Origin: Opitutaceae bacterium
Lineage (GTDB): Bacteria; Verrucomicrobiota; Verrucomicrobiia; Opitutales; Opitutaceae
Reading direction: 5' to 3'
NCBI GenBank assembly: GCA_005792355.1
Contig: SXSC01000363.1
Coordinates: 1-46,133, forward strand
DNA length: 46,133 nucleotides
Of the stretch, positions 7,903 to 17,400 are shown piece by piece. The notes under the pieces are model-generated. The model was not told the DNA's origin, did not search any database, and was given only the letters and a program-made list of their open reading frames with translations. Made by a program: the position numbers and the translations under genes. Position 1 is the stretch's first letter, and each line of letters opens with the position of its first letter.

Positions 7903-10743
7903 ATGATCGCGGCCGGTGGAGTGCGGGTGCGAGGCTGGCTCATCACTTTCGTGGTGGGGTTGCTGGCGCTGGGGCTGCCGGGGCACAGCCAATCGACGGT
8001 GACGACAACGGCCATCGCGGGCGGCGACGACCTTCCGGCGCGGGTGCGTGGCGCGATCGAGCGGGTCCTGGTCGACCGCGACGGCAGCGACCGGCAGGAG
8101 GTGAGCTTGCTCGCTCTCGGGCTGACCGACGGTCGGCTGACCTTGAACCTGAGCCGCGATCTCCTTGACTACGGCCCCGGCAGTCTTGAGTTCGAGCAGT
8201 GGTCACGCCGTCTTCATCGGGCGATTGGCGACGTGCTCAGCGACCATTTGCCGTCGTACGAAATCTTCACGCTGATCGATGGCGTGCCGTTGCACCGGCT
8301 GCTGGAAGACGTTGAACCTCGGGTCGCGAGTCGGCGAATCGCCGCGGCGCCGCCGGTGGAGATTCCGGCGGTGCGGCCGGCATTGCTCGGACGACGCATC
8401 GCTGTCAGCCCCGGCCACGGAGCTTATCTGAATGGCAGCATCTGGGGACTTCAGCGACCCATGTTGTTTGGCATCGTTGAAGACTACGTGAACTGGGACC
8501 TGGTCTCGCATCTCACGACGGCGCTCCGGGCCGTCGGGGCCGACGTCCGCCCGACCCGCAATCTCGACAAATCCGCGGGAGTGGGCGAAAGCGGCTATGC
8601 GAAATGGCAGGAGGCGGCCCGGTATCATCTCAAGGCGATCGGCGTGGAGGAAGCAGTTTGGAATGAAGCGGGCGTCACGCATCTCAATCAGGACATCCGC
8701 TGCCGGCCGCGCTATGCGAATTCCGTCGGAGCGGATATTCTCGTCAGCATTCACAACAACGCCGCTCCTACGCCCGGCGTCGCAACGGGCACGGAGACAC
8801 TCTACGACACGGGCAACGGTTTCGGTGCGGAAAGCAAGCGGCTCGCCGAGGTGGTGCACGCCAAGATCATCGCGGCGATTCGCAGCGCCTATGCTCCCAC
8901 GTGGGCCGACCGGCGGGTGCAGGGGTTCAACGGCGACTACGGGGAAAACCGTCTTGCGACCCGTCCTGCCATCTTGATCGAGCTCGCGTTCATGGACCGA
9001 CCAGCCCCAGACAACACGGCGCTGCAAAACGAGGCGTTCAAGATCCTCGTCGCGAATGCCATCAAGGACGGCGTCCAGGAGTATCTCGAAGGACCGGCCG
9101 CCACCGTGCCGGCGGCGGCGACGGCCCTGCTCGCCACCGGCAGCACCGCGGCCATCGCGCTAGCGTGGGCGGACAATTCGGCCAACGAAACGGGGTTTCA
9201 GATCGAGCGCAAAAACGGCGCGTCGGGATCGTGGGATCCGCTCGCCATCGCGGCGGCGAACGCCACCTCTTACACCGATTCCGCCGTGGTGGCCGGAACG
9301 ACGTACCACTACCGTGTCCGCGCCACCAACGCGTCCGGGGCATCGATCCTTTTTTCCAACGAGGCCAGTGCGACGACGGCGGCGGTTCTCGTGCTCGCGG
9401 TCTCTGCGCCGGCCGCCGGGCAAACCCGGGCCTCGGGTCAGGACGTCGTCTTCACCGCGACGGTCACCGATCCTGGCGGCGTCCCGGTGCCGGGTGTCGT
9501 GATCACCGGCCGCGATGGCATGCGCAACGCGGCATTTTCGTCAGCCCCGCAGGTGACGGATGCGGGCGGCCAGTTCACCTTTCGGAGCACCGTGCCGAAC
9601 GGGCAGACGCCATCGGCCTACGATTTCACCTTTGCGGCCGCGCGCGCCGGTTACGTCTCGAGCGCCACGGTGGCCCGGCAGGCGCAGACTGATCGGGCGC
9701 CGGGGGCCGCGCTCGGTGCCCCCACTTTCCTGATACAACCGGCCGCGCGCCGGGTGAGGGTGGGGGACGCCGTGACCCTCGCCACCGGCGCGATTGGGGC
9801 TGCGCCACTGACGTACCAGTGGCGGTTCAATGGCACCGATATTCCTGGAGCCACGGCCGCGGACTACCGAATCGCCGGCACCACCGCCGCCCACGCCGGG
9901 ACTTATTCCGTGGTGGCGAGCAACGCCGTCGGTGCGACCTCCAGCTTGGCCGCCGCAGTGATCGTTGCGCCCGCCGCGTGGTTGTCGAATGTGGCGGTGC
10001 GGACGACGCTGGCCGATGCGCAGACCGTGATCGTGGGTTTTGCCGTCGCCGGAGGCGCGAAGGAAATCCTCGTCCGGGCCGCCGGGCCGACGCTGACGCA
10101 GTTTGGACTCACGACCATCCTGCTCGATCCCCGGCTCGCCCTGTTTGATGGCGCCATGCGTATTGGTGAAAACAACGACTGGACGCCGCCGCTCGCCCCG
10201 ATGTTTGCTGGCCTCGGGGCGTTTGCCTTTCCCGCGTCGAGCCGGGACGCGGCGCTGCTTCACCCGGTCGACGGCGGCCGCAGTGTTCACGCCAGCGGCA
10301 ACGGGCCGGGCGTGGTCTTGATTGAGGGCTACGATGCCGGGTTGGGAGGCGAAGGGCGGCTGATCAATCTCTCGGCCCGGAACCGCGTGGGCACGGGCGC
10401 GGACATTCTGATTGCGGGATTTTTCGTCGCCGGAACCGGGGAGCAGAGATTGCTGGTGCGGGCGGTGGGGCCGGCGCTGTCCGCGTTCGGTGTCACCGGC
10501 GTGCTCGCGGATCCCCGGCTTGAGCTCTTCGACGCGAATGCGGTCAAGGTGGCCGAGAACGACAATTGGGACCCGGCGCTGGCGGCGACGGGCGCCACCG
10601 TGGGGGCGTTTCCGCTGACACCTGGCAGCCGCGACTCGGCCCTGCTGGTCACGCTGGCGGCCGGACGAAGTTATTCGGCGCAGGTCTCGGGCGTTGGCGG
10701 AACTGCCGGTGAGGCCCTCATTGAGGTGTACGAAATTCCGTGA
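7903..10743 (+). CDS. Secreted N-acetylmuramoyl-L-alanine amidase with Fn3, Ig-like and repeat domains
   Basis: A 946-residue exported protein. The ATG at 7903 gives a signal peptide of about 30 residues (WLITFVVGLLALGLPGHS). Residues about 165-395 are an Amidase_3 (zinc) domain: SPGHG with H172, E193 in the IVEDYVN segment, SIHNNA with H284, and catalytic E360 in LIELAFMD. All expected metal and catalytic residues are present. About 405-500 is a fibronectin type III-like module, about 505-590 a beta-sandwich linker, and about 610-690 an Ig-like domain (LTYQWRFNGTDIPGATAADY). The C-terminus carries two copies of a roughly 120-residue beta-rich repeat (DNA about 9982-10338 and 10360-10740; ILVRAAGPTLTQFG versus RLLVRAVGPALSAFG). 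The family cleaves the amide bond between MurNAc and the stem peptide; the extensions suggest cell-surface attachment or binding. It is 34 bp after the upstream gene and probably co-transcribed. Confidence 0.9.
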   Translation: MIAAGGVRVRGWLITFVVGLLALGLPGHSQSTVTTTAIAGGDDLPARVRGAIERVLVDRDGSDRQEVSLLALGLTDGRLTLNLSRDLLDYGPGSLEFEQWSRRLHRAIGDVLSDHLPSYEIFTLIDGVPLHRLLEDVEPRVASRRIAAAPPVEIPAVRPALLGRRIAVSPGHGAYLNGSIWGLQRPMLFGIVEDYVNWDLVSHLTTALRAVGADVRPTRNLDKSAGVGESGYAKWQEAARYHLKAIGVEEAVWNEAGVTHLNQDIRCRPRYANSVGADILVSIHNNAAPTPGVATGTETLYDTGNGFGAESKRLAEVVHAKIIAAIRSAYAPTWADRRVQGFNGDYGENRLATRPAILIELAFMDRPAPDNTALQNEAFKILVANAIKDGVQEYLEGPAATVPAAATALLATGSTAAIALAWADNSANETGFQIERKNGASGSWDPLAIAAANATSYTDSAVVAGTTYHYRVRATNASGASILFSNEASATTAAVLVLAVSAPAAGQTRASGQDVVFTATVTDPGGVPVPGVVITGRDGMRNAAFSSAPQVTDAGGQFTFRSTVPNGQTPSAYDFTFAAARAGYVSSATVARQAQTDRAPGAALGAPTFLIQPAARRVRVGDAVTLATGAIGAAPLTYQWRFNGTDIPGATAADYRIAGTTAAHAGTYSVVASNAVGATSSLAAAVIVAPAAWLSNVAVRTTLADAQTVIVGFAVAGGAKEILVRAAGPTLTQFGLTTILLDPRLALFDGAMRIGENNDWTPPLAPMFAGLGAFAFPASSRDAALLHPVDGGRSVHASGNGPGVVLIEGYDAGLGGEGRLINLSARNRVGTGADILIAGFFVAGTGEQRLLVRAVGPALSAFGVTGVLADPRLELFDANAVKVAENDNWDPALAATGATVGAFPLTPGSRDSALLVTLAAGRSYSAQVSGVGGTAGEALIEVYEIP

Positions 10744-10843
10744 GCGCCCGCGCCGGATGCGGTCGGCCTGGCGGGGTGCCCGCCGGAAATTTACTCTGCT
10801 CGCGCGGCTTGCTACGGGCGCCGCCCGGCCTCCACAATGGATT

Positions 10844-11341
10844 ATGGTCTCTCTGAATTCCTCGAACTGGACACGCCTCAGTCTGGCGATTGCCGCGGGC
10901 GTCACGCTCGTGAGCGGCACGGTCTCCTGCAAGAAATCCGAAACACCGGCCAAGGATGCGGTGACTCCGGCCGCGGCGGCGACGCCGGTTGCGCCTGCCG
11001 CTGCGGCTACCGGGGAGGCGCCCGCGGAGGTGCGGAAAATGCTCGGGCGCTGGCTGCGTTCCGACGGCACCTATGTGCTTGAGTTGCGCAGCGCGGATCG
11101 CAGCGGCGTCGTCCAGGCGGGCTACTTCAATCCCAAGTCGATCAATGTTTCCCGCGCGATCTGGATGCGGAGCGCCGAGGGATTGCAGGTCGTCGTCGAA
11201 CTCAACGATGTCGGCTATCCCGGGGCGACCTACGTGCTGTCGCACGACGTGAAAAACGACACGCTGGTGGGTAAGTACAACCAACCGCAGATGGGGCAGT
11301 CGTTCGACGTCGATTTCGTGCGGCAGGCGAAGCAGCCCTAG
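10844..11341 (+). CDS. Putative lipoprotein of unknown function
   Basis: A 165-residue protein. The ATG at 10844 was chosen because it gives a lipoprotein-like leader: MVSLNSSNWTRLSLAIAAGV then TLVSGTVSCKKSET. A Cys follows TVS, a non-canonical lipobox, so lipidation is likely but not certain. A low-complexity Ala/Pro/Thr linker (about residues 35-58) leads to a compact domain with MLGRWLRSDGTYVLELRSAD, GYFNPKSINVSRA and ending GKYNQPQMGQSFDVDFVRQ. This pattern looks like a small beta-barrel of the lipocalin-like type common in exported Verrucomicrobia proteins, but I do not recognise a named family. It lies 100 bp after the amidase and 44 bp before engB. Confidence 0.75.
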   Translation: MVSLNSSNWTRLSLAIAAGVTLVSGTVSCKKSETPAKDAVTPAAAATPVAPAAAATGEAPAEVRKMLGRWLRSDGTYVLELRSADRSGVVQAGYFNPKSINVSRAIWMRSAEGLQVVVELNDVGYPGATYVLSHDVKNDTLVGKYNQPQMGQSFDVDFVRQAKQP

Positions 11342-11385
11342 ACGGCCGGTGGCCGCGAGTGCGGTCGTCCCATTTCCCTGGTCCC

Positions 11386-11991
11386 ATGAAGATCAACTCC
11401 GTGGAGTTTCGGCAGAGTGCGCCCGACCTCGTTTCGTGTCCGCGCTGGCCGCTGCCGGAGTTCGCGTTCATCGGCCGTTCCAACGTCGGCAAGTCGTCGC
11501 TGATCAACCTGCTCGCCGGTCGCCGGGATCTCGCCAAGGTCTCCGATGCGCCCGGCAAGACGAAGCTGATCAACTTTTTCATCTGCAATGAAGCGTGGGC
11601 GCTGGTCGATCTGCCGGGCTACGGCTATGCGCAGGTATCCGAGCAGCGGAGGTTGGAGTTCAACGCGGTGGTCGCCGATTATCTGGAAGAACGACGCAAT
11701 CTCCGCCGCGTGTTCGTGCTGATCGATTCGCGCCTGCCGCCGCAGGCCATCGATCTCGAATTTCTGCAATGGCTCGATCAGACGAAGGTGAGTTACGCGC
11801 TGGTGTTCACCAAGGCCGACAAGCAGTCCGCGGCGCGCACCCAGGAGGGCATCGCGGTTTTTAAGCGCAGTCTGGCGGCGTGGAAAAGCGAGATGCCGGC
11901 CATCGTGACGAGCTCCGCCAAGGAACGTCAGGGGCGGACGGAAATCCTCGCCTTGATCGCGGAGGGATTGGCGGAGGCCGGTCGTGCGTAG
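11386..11991 (+). CDS. engB: Ribosome biogenesis GTP-binding protein EngB/YsxC
   Basis: A 201-residue TrmE-Era-EngA-EngB-Septin family GTPase required for large ribosomal subunit assembly. The G1 motif GRSNVGKSS (residues 28-36) is followed by the EngB-typical switch region SDAPGKTKLINFF, G3 DLPGYGYA, G4 FTKADK and G5 TSSAKE. Length is standard for the family. I chose the ATG at 11386 over an upstream GTG because the family starts close to the MKINSVEF segment. The stop overlaps the next gene (DTW domain) by eight bases, suggesting translational coupling. Confidence 0.95.
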   Translation: MKINSVEFRQSAPDLVSCPRWPLPEFAFIGRSNVGKSSLINLLAGRRDLAKVSDAPGKTKLINFFICNEAWALVDLPGYGYAQVSEQRRLEFNAVVADYLEERRNLRRVFVLIDSRLPPQAIDLEFLQWLDQTKVSYALVFTKADKQSAARTQEGIAVFKRSLAAWKSEMPAIVTSSAKERQGRTEILALIAEGLAEAGRA

Positions 11992-12730
11992 TGTCGTCCG
12001 GGGCATGACGGAACGCTGCCCGCGCTGCCGGTTGACGACACGATGGTGTGTGTGTGCCGCTCATCGTGCGGTGCGCTGCCCCCTCGCGGTCGACGTCGTG
12101 ATGCACCATCGGGAGTTCTTCCGGCCGACGAGCACTGGGCACCTGATCAAGCGCGTGCTGCCGGAGTCGCGGCAGCATGTTTGGCGCCGCGAGCGCGGGT
12201 TGCCGGTCGACGACGTGCGCGTGCCCGGGCGGGAGCTGTGGCTGGTTCATCCGCAGGGCGACCTGGCGCCGCCGGGAGTGGCACCGGAGGGAGTGCAAGT
12301 GGTGTTGTTGGACGGCGCGTGGGGCGAGACCTCGGCGATGCTGCAGGAAATGATGCCGTGGGGCCGCCGAGTGCGGCTGCCGATGACGGGAGAGAGCCGC
12401 TACTGGTTGCGGGCGCAGCAGGATGGCGGGCGATTTTCGACGGTCGAGGCGCTGCTGTTTCTGCTGGGGAGTTTCGACCTGACGGCGGCGCGCGAAGCGT
12501 TGCGGTTGCAGTTTGAGCTGCACGTTTACGCCAGTCTGCGGGCGCGGGGACGCAAAGAGACGGCGGAGGAGTTTTTGCGCGAGTCGCCGGTGCGGACGGA
12601 ATTCCCGGAGTTGCTTGCGCAGCTCAATGTCCGTCGCCCGATGGGAGGAGGAGGCGGCGGCGAGGCGGTGGAATCGCGCGAGAACGGAACAACCAGCCCG
12701 CAGGAAAGTGGCAACCTGCCGCAACTGTAG
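11984..12730 (+). CDS. DTW-domain tRNA-uridine aminocarboxypropyltransferase
   Basis: A 248-residue protein of the DTW family (TapT/YfiP, DTWD1/2), which transfers an aminocarboxypropyl group from S-adenosylmethionine to uridine in tRNA (acp3U). The N-terminus has a Cys cluster RCPRCRLTTRWCVC (C12, C15, C22, C24) that probably binds zinc. Later come VDVVMHHREFFRPTSTGHLI, WLVHPQGD and VVLLDGAWGETSAML. The family signature around residue 110 usually reads D-x-T-W; here it is DGAW, so Thr is replaced by Ala. STVEALLFLL near residue 160 fits the SAM-binding part. The GTG start at 11984 is preceded by GGAGG with a six-base spacer and overlaps the end of engB. A Gly-rich, low-complexity tail (about 220-248) is unusual. 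Confidence 0.88.
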   Translation: MRSVVRGMTERCPRCRLTTRWCVCAAHRAVRCPLAVDVVMHHREFFRPTSTGHLIKRVLPESRQHVWRRERGLPVDDVRVPGRELWLVHPQGDLAPPGVAPEGVQVVLLDGAWGETSAMLQEMMPWGRRVRLPMTGESRYWLRAQQDGGRFSTVEALLFLLGSFDLTAAREALRLQFELHVYASLRARGRKETAEEFLRESPVRTEFPELLAQLNVRRPMGGGGGGEAVESRENGTTSPQESGNLPQL

Positions 12731-12934
12731 GAATATGTTGTCAGGTCACAGCGCGGCCGAAGCCGTAACGAAACGTAGTCGTTGGAGCGGATGGCCACAA
12801 AAGGCGCAAACGACTCAAGCAGAGTAATCTGCGACGTGCCAAATCGAAGAACTCGGGGTTGAAAGCGTGTACAAGATTGCCGGCGTTCAATCCCCTGTCA
12901 ACGACCCCAAGCGGAGCCTATCGAGGGGGCAAAA

Positions 12935-13015
12935 AATTGGCCTGTCCCTTGAGCGCGGCGCCGGACCGACCGAATTGGCCTGTCCCTTGAACGCTAGAAT
13001 TGGCCTGTCCCTTGA
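12935..13015. repeat. Three direct copies of an 18-bp repeat
   Basis: AATTGGCCTGTCCCTTGA occurs at 12935-12952, 12973-12990 and 12998-13015 with unequal spacers (20 and 7 bp). The spacers differ in sequence. It sits in the 512-bp gap between the DTW gene and the NIPSNAP gene, which otherwise shows no gene. Confidence 0.9.
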
Positions 13016-13060
13016 GCCGGGGTTCAGAGTCTGACGCCGCAAGTCGGAGTGCGGATCCGC

Positions 13061-13130
13061 TGGAGGGGCGGTTACCAAGCGCCCTCAGCGTCAGGTTGCT
13101 CACCGGCGGTTGGCAACCGCCGCTCCTTCA
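13061..13130. repeat. Dispersed palindromic repeat, GGCGGTT family, copy 1
   Basis: The block starts GGAGGGGCGGTTACCAAGCG and ends GGCGGTTGGCAACCGCCGC. The right half is itself a palindrome, GGCGGTTGGCAACCGCC. Related blocks occur at 20936-21008 and 29925-29998, always between genes. Confidence 0.75.
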
Positions 13131-13242
13131 GCCCGCCATGGGCGACAACAACTCGGGAATGCACCCTTGAGCCGGGCGCAAGATTTCGCCGCTTGCCCTG
13201 AATCGTGGACCCGCGAGGATTGGTGCCGATCTCCTCCCTACT

Positions 13243-14016
13243 ATGAAACTCCCCCGCCTCTGCCTTGCCCTGCTCACGACCTGGTTTGCGACAATTACCG
13301 TCGCGCCTGCCGCGTCTGATTCAACGCGCGTCTACGAACTTCGCACGTACACCGCCACGCCGGGCAACGGCGCGGCCGTGCTCGCCCGCTTCCGTAACCA
13401 CACGGTCAAGCTGTTCGAAAAGCACGGGATGGTGAATGTCGGCTACTGGGTGCCGGCCGATGAAAAAGACGGCGCCGCCGACAAGCTCATCTACCTCCTC
13501 GAGCACAAGAGCCGCGATGCGGCGGCGGCCTCGTGGAAGGCGTTCAGCGCCGATCCCGAGTGGCAAGCGGTGCAAAAAACCACCGAGGCCAACGGCAAGA
13601 TCGTCGCCAAGGCTGATCGGCTGTACCTGACTGCGACGGATTTTTCGAAGAAGATGGACGCCGGCAACGGCAAGGGAACGCGCGTCTTTGAGCTGCGCAC
13701 CTACACGGCCGCGGAAGGCAAACTGGCCGGGCTCGATGCGCGGTTCCGCGACAACACGATCGCGCTGTTTGCCAAACATGGCATCATCAACCTCGGTTAT
13801 TTTCATCCGGCAGACGCCGCCAAAGGCGCGAGTAACACGCTCGTTTATTTCCTCGCGTACCCGAGTCGCGAGGCCGCGGCCGCTTCGTGGAAAGCATTTC
13901 GCGACGATCCGGCCTGGACGAAGGCGCGCACCGAGTCAGAGAAAGGCGGCAAGCTCACGGCGAAGTCGCCGGACTCCGTGTATCTTAAGCCGACGGACTT
14001 CTCGAAGATCAAGTAG
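13243..14016 (+). CDS. Secreted NIPSNAP family protein with two NIPSNAP domains
   Basis: A 257-residue exported protein. A signal peptide (MKLPRLCLALLTTWFATITV, then APAASDS) precedes two tandem NIPSNAP domains: about residues 28-130 (RVYELRTYTATPGNGAAVL... KLFEKHGMVNVGYWVPAD) and about 145-255 (RVFELRTYTAAEGKLAG... ALFAKHGIINLGYFHPAD). Each ends in a matching LYLTATDFSKK or VYLKPTDFSKI segment, so the gene arose by internal duplication. NIPSNAP domains are dimeric alpha/beta-barrel folds. Bacterial exported versions are frequent in Verrucomicrobia and Planctomycetes but have no defined reaction. It is flanked by repeats on both sides, so it is probably monocistronic. Confidence 0.9.
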   Translation: MKLPRLCLALLTTWFATITVAPAASDSTRVYELRTYTATPGNGAAVLARFRNHTVKLFEKHGMVNVGYWVPADEKDGAADKLIYLLEHKSRDAAAASWKAFSADPEWQAVQKTTEANGKIVAKADRLYLTATDFSKKMDAGNGKGTRVFELRTYTAAEGKLAGLDARFRDNTIALFAKHGIINLGYFHPADAAKGASNTLVYFLAYPSREAAAASWKAFRDDPAWTKARTESEKGGKLTAKSPDSVYLKPTDFSKIK

Positions 14017-14411
14017 TGCGAGGCGGGTGCGCCCTGGCGGACGAGTGGCCTGCTCTGCGGGGCGGGGTGCATCTCCCGCTTATCGATGGCGGGTCGACCT
14101 GCGGAGGGTGCCGCTTTGTCGGCACCGATTCGTACGACCTCGGATTCAGCTGCGAAAAGCCCGTTTCAACAAGCCGTTTTGACAAGCTTAAGGCTCCGAG
14201 CCTGGCGAGGGGCTCAGGGTCTCGGACGCAGCCCTCCGTAGCCAAACAAAGTGCGCGCACGATCGGCTGATAATCGGGAGACACTCCTCCCGGCCCAGCG
14301 GGAAAAGCATGGACTCGCCCGCTTGGACCTCCTTGATTGTCCGTCTTCCCGAAACCGTTTAGTCCGCGTTGGCGAAACAACCAAGCTCGCCGCGCCAAAC
14401 CTACCCATCCG
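14017..14411. other. Intergenic region with no recognised gene
   Basis: The 395 bp between the NIPSNAP gene and the receptor gene hold short imperfect inverted repeats (GAGCCTGGCGAGGGGCTC near 14198) but no ORF with family resemblance, no tRNA and no clear promoter. It probably carries the regulatory region of the receptor gene. Confidence 0.5.
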
Positions 14412-17400
14412 ATGAACTATACTCGTGTCTATTCTGTCTCCCGGCTTTTGCGCATCGCGACGAACCTTCTCATCCTCACCGTGCTTTCCGGCGGCGCGCT
14501 TCGTGCCCAGTCGGGCGCCACCGGCAGTGTCGGCGGCTCCGTCACCAGCACCGCGACCCGCAACGGCCTGCAAGGCGCCGTGGTGTCGATTCCGACGCTC
14601 AACCGCACTGAGCTCACCGACAGTTCCGGAAGTTTTCTGATCCGGAATCTGCCGCCTGGTCCGGTTGAACTGACGGTGTCGTACTCCGGGTTCGAAGACC
14701 GCAAGCTGCCGGCGACCATCCGCTCCGGCGAGACGACGCGGCTCGATGCCGACATGAAGCCCACTCAGGCGATCATGATGGAGGCGTTCACCGTCGCCAC
14801 GCAAAAGGAGGGCCAGGCGCTTTCAATCACCGAGCAGCGGAATGCCTTCAACGTGAAGAACGTCACGGCGTTTGACGAATGGGGCATCCTGCCGACGCAG
14901 AACGTCGGCGAACTCGCCTCGCGCCTGCCGGGCATCACGTTTACGACCGACGAAGATCAATTGATTAACAACATCAGCATTGGCGGCCAGCCCGCCAGCT
15001 ACACCCGCCTGAACATCGACGGCATGTCCACGACCGGTGTCGGGGGCGACGGCCGCACGGCCACGCTTCACTCGTTCTCCGGGTCGAATTACGAGGCGAT
15101 CGAGATCATCGCCGGCCAGACGCCCGACAAGCGGGCCGACTCGCTCGGTGGTCAGGTGAACCTCAAGACCAAATCGTCGCTGTCCATGGCGGAAAGGCGC
15201 CGCGTCAACTACAATGCCTCCGCCCGATATTTCCCGTCCTGGTCCAACCGGAATTTCGCCGTCGGTGAGCGCCCGTGGCGGCCTGATTTGAGCATGAGCT
15301 ACACCGAGGTATTCAGTGTGGGCAGCGGTCGGCGCAATCTCGGCATCGTGGTGAGCGGTGCGTATCAGGAAGTCCTCAACCCCCACAACTGGGAGAGCAT
15401 TCTCTATGAAAACACCACGAACCCGGTCGCGCAAATTCGCGACTACTCCAGATGGAGCGGGCTCAATGATCGCTTCCTTTCGGCCTTCACCGCCCGCGCG
15501 GATTACCGCGTTTCGTCGTCCACGAATGTATCGTTGCGGTTCATTTATAACGCGGGCTCCGAGCCATTTTTTAACTACACGCAGGTGAACCCGTTTCTGG
15601 GCGCGAATCTCACGATTAACTCCGCGGCCAATCCCGCGGGCGGTATCCGGGAGGGATACACCGCCAATCGCATCGAATTTCTTCCGGTCGCCAACACGAC
15701 GCTTCAGCCGGGCGGTGTCGCGGTCGGTGCCGCTCAAGTTAAGCTGAGCCCGAGGAAATTCTCGTTCACCAGCAAGAATCCCACGGGCACGTTGGCCTTC
15801 GAGCACAATTGGGGACGGCTGAAAGTCGACCACGCTTATCGCTTCAGCAACACGCACTGGGATTCCAGCAGCGGACGCGAGCGTGAGAACGGCCAGATCG
15901 ATCTCCGCACGCGAGATCCCATCGGCTTCATCCTCGACAACTCCAATTTGCGTGGGAAGACGTTCACGTGGACCGGCGGGGCGAATCCTTATCAGGCGGC
16001 CAGTTACGCTCCGTTTGTCATCACGGCCGCCAACACGACCACCCAGCCGGTGCCCGTGACCTCGACCGTGTTTATCAAGCGCGACAACCAAACCGACACC
16101 AACGAAGCAAGCGCTACGCTCAACGCGTCCTATCTCCTCGCCACGGAGCGCCCCATCACCATCAAGGCTGGCCTCGATACCGTGAACCGGCGCCACAATA
16201 CGCGGGCGATTCACCCGCGTCGTTGGTATCAAGTGGTCGGCACCGTGCTTCCGACTGACGGCCTGCTGCCACTGACCGAGTTTGAACGCCAAAACGGCGG
16301 GCAGCGGCTGCCGATCTTCGATCCAGCGGCGATCAGCACGACACTCGGCAATACCGCTCTCTGGTATGAGGACCTGAACTTTACCGCGACGTCGCAGCCG
16401 ACTAATAGGCGAATCATGGAAGAAGGCGTCGACGCAGCGTACGTCCAGGCGCAGACCAAGTTTGGCAATCTGACCGTGCTGGGTGGCGTCCGTGGCGAAT
16501 GGGTTACGACCGACACGTTCATTCTCTTCCGTGCCCGCAGCACGCCGATTGCCGTCGAGCCGGACCATTTCAAGCGGGCCAAACTGGATTTCAACAGCCT
16601 CTCGCGCGACGGCGGATACCGCAATTTTTTCCCCAGTCTTCATCTCGCCTACGACATCACGAGCAACTTCAAAGCCCGCGTCAGTTGGTCCAACAGCTAT
16701 GGCCGCCCGGGCATCGCCAGCCTTGTCTCCAGCCCCACTGCAAACGACACCGCTCGAACCGTGACCATGGGGAACCCGGCGCTCAGGCCGCAGATTGCCG
16801 ACAACATCGACGTCAAGCTCGAGTATTATTTCGGCAGTTCGGGGATGGTTTCGGTTCGCGGTTATCAGAAGAACATTGAGGACTACATTGGCTCCTCCGT
16901 GCGATCCGGACAGCTCGTGGCCGATGGAACGGACAACGGTTTTGATGGGCTCTACGGCGGTTACGAAATCATTCAGGCTGCCAATCTCGGTAATGCGAAG
17001 CTAACGGGTTTTGAGTTCGATTATCGTCAGTCCCTCCGTTTCCTCCCCGGCGTCCTCAAAGGCCTGACGGCGCGCGGCAATTACACCTATCTGAAGACAT
17101 CCGGCCGGTTCGCCGGCTCGGTTGATTTGCAGAACGGCCAAGTACCAGGATTTATCCCGCGGGCTTACAACGTCGGCCTCATCTACAACTACCGGAAATT
17201 CGGCGCGTCGTTCGACATGAACTATACCGGCAAGTATCCGGTCGGCTATAGCCTGACTTCGCCAGGCAACGGCAACATCTATCGCCGTGGGTTGCAGGTG
17301 ATGAACGTCGGCGTCACCTACAAGGTACGCGCCGCGGCCACCCTGTTTCTGAACGTGAACAACATCGATCAACAGGGAGCCGAGCAATACACGTATATCG

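Noticed and set aside
12935..13015. Possible CRISPR array
   Set aside because: There are only three short repeats with unequal, very short spacers and no cas genes nearby.
14823..16643. Minus-strand ORF of 606 codons
   Set aside because: It is the antisense shadow of the receptor at 14412-17468, with no domain pattern.
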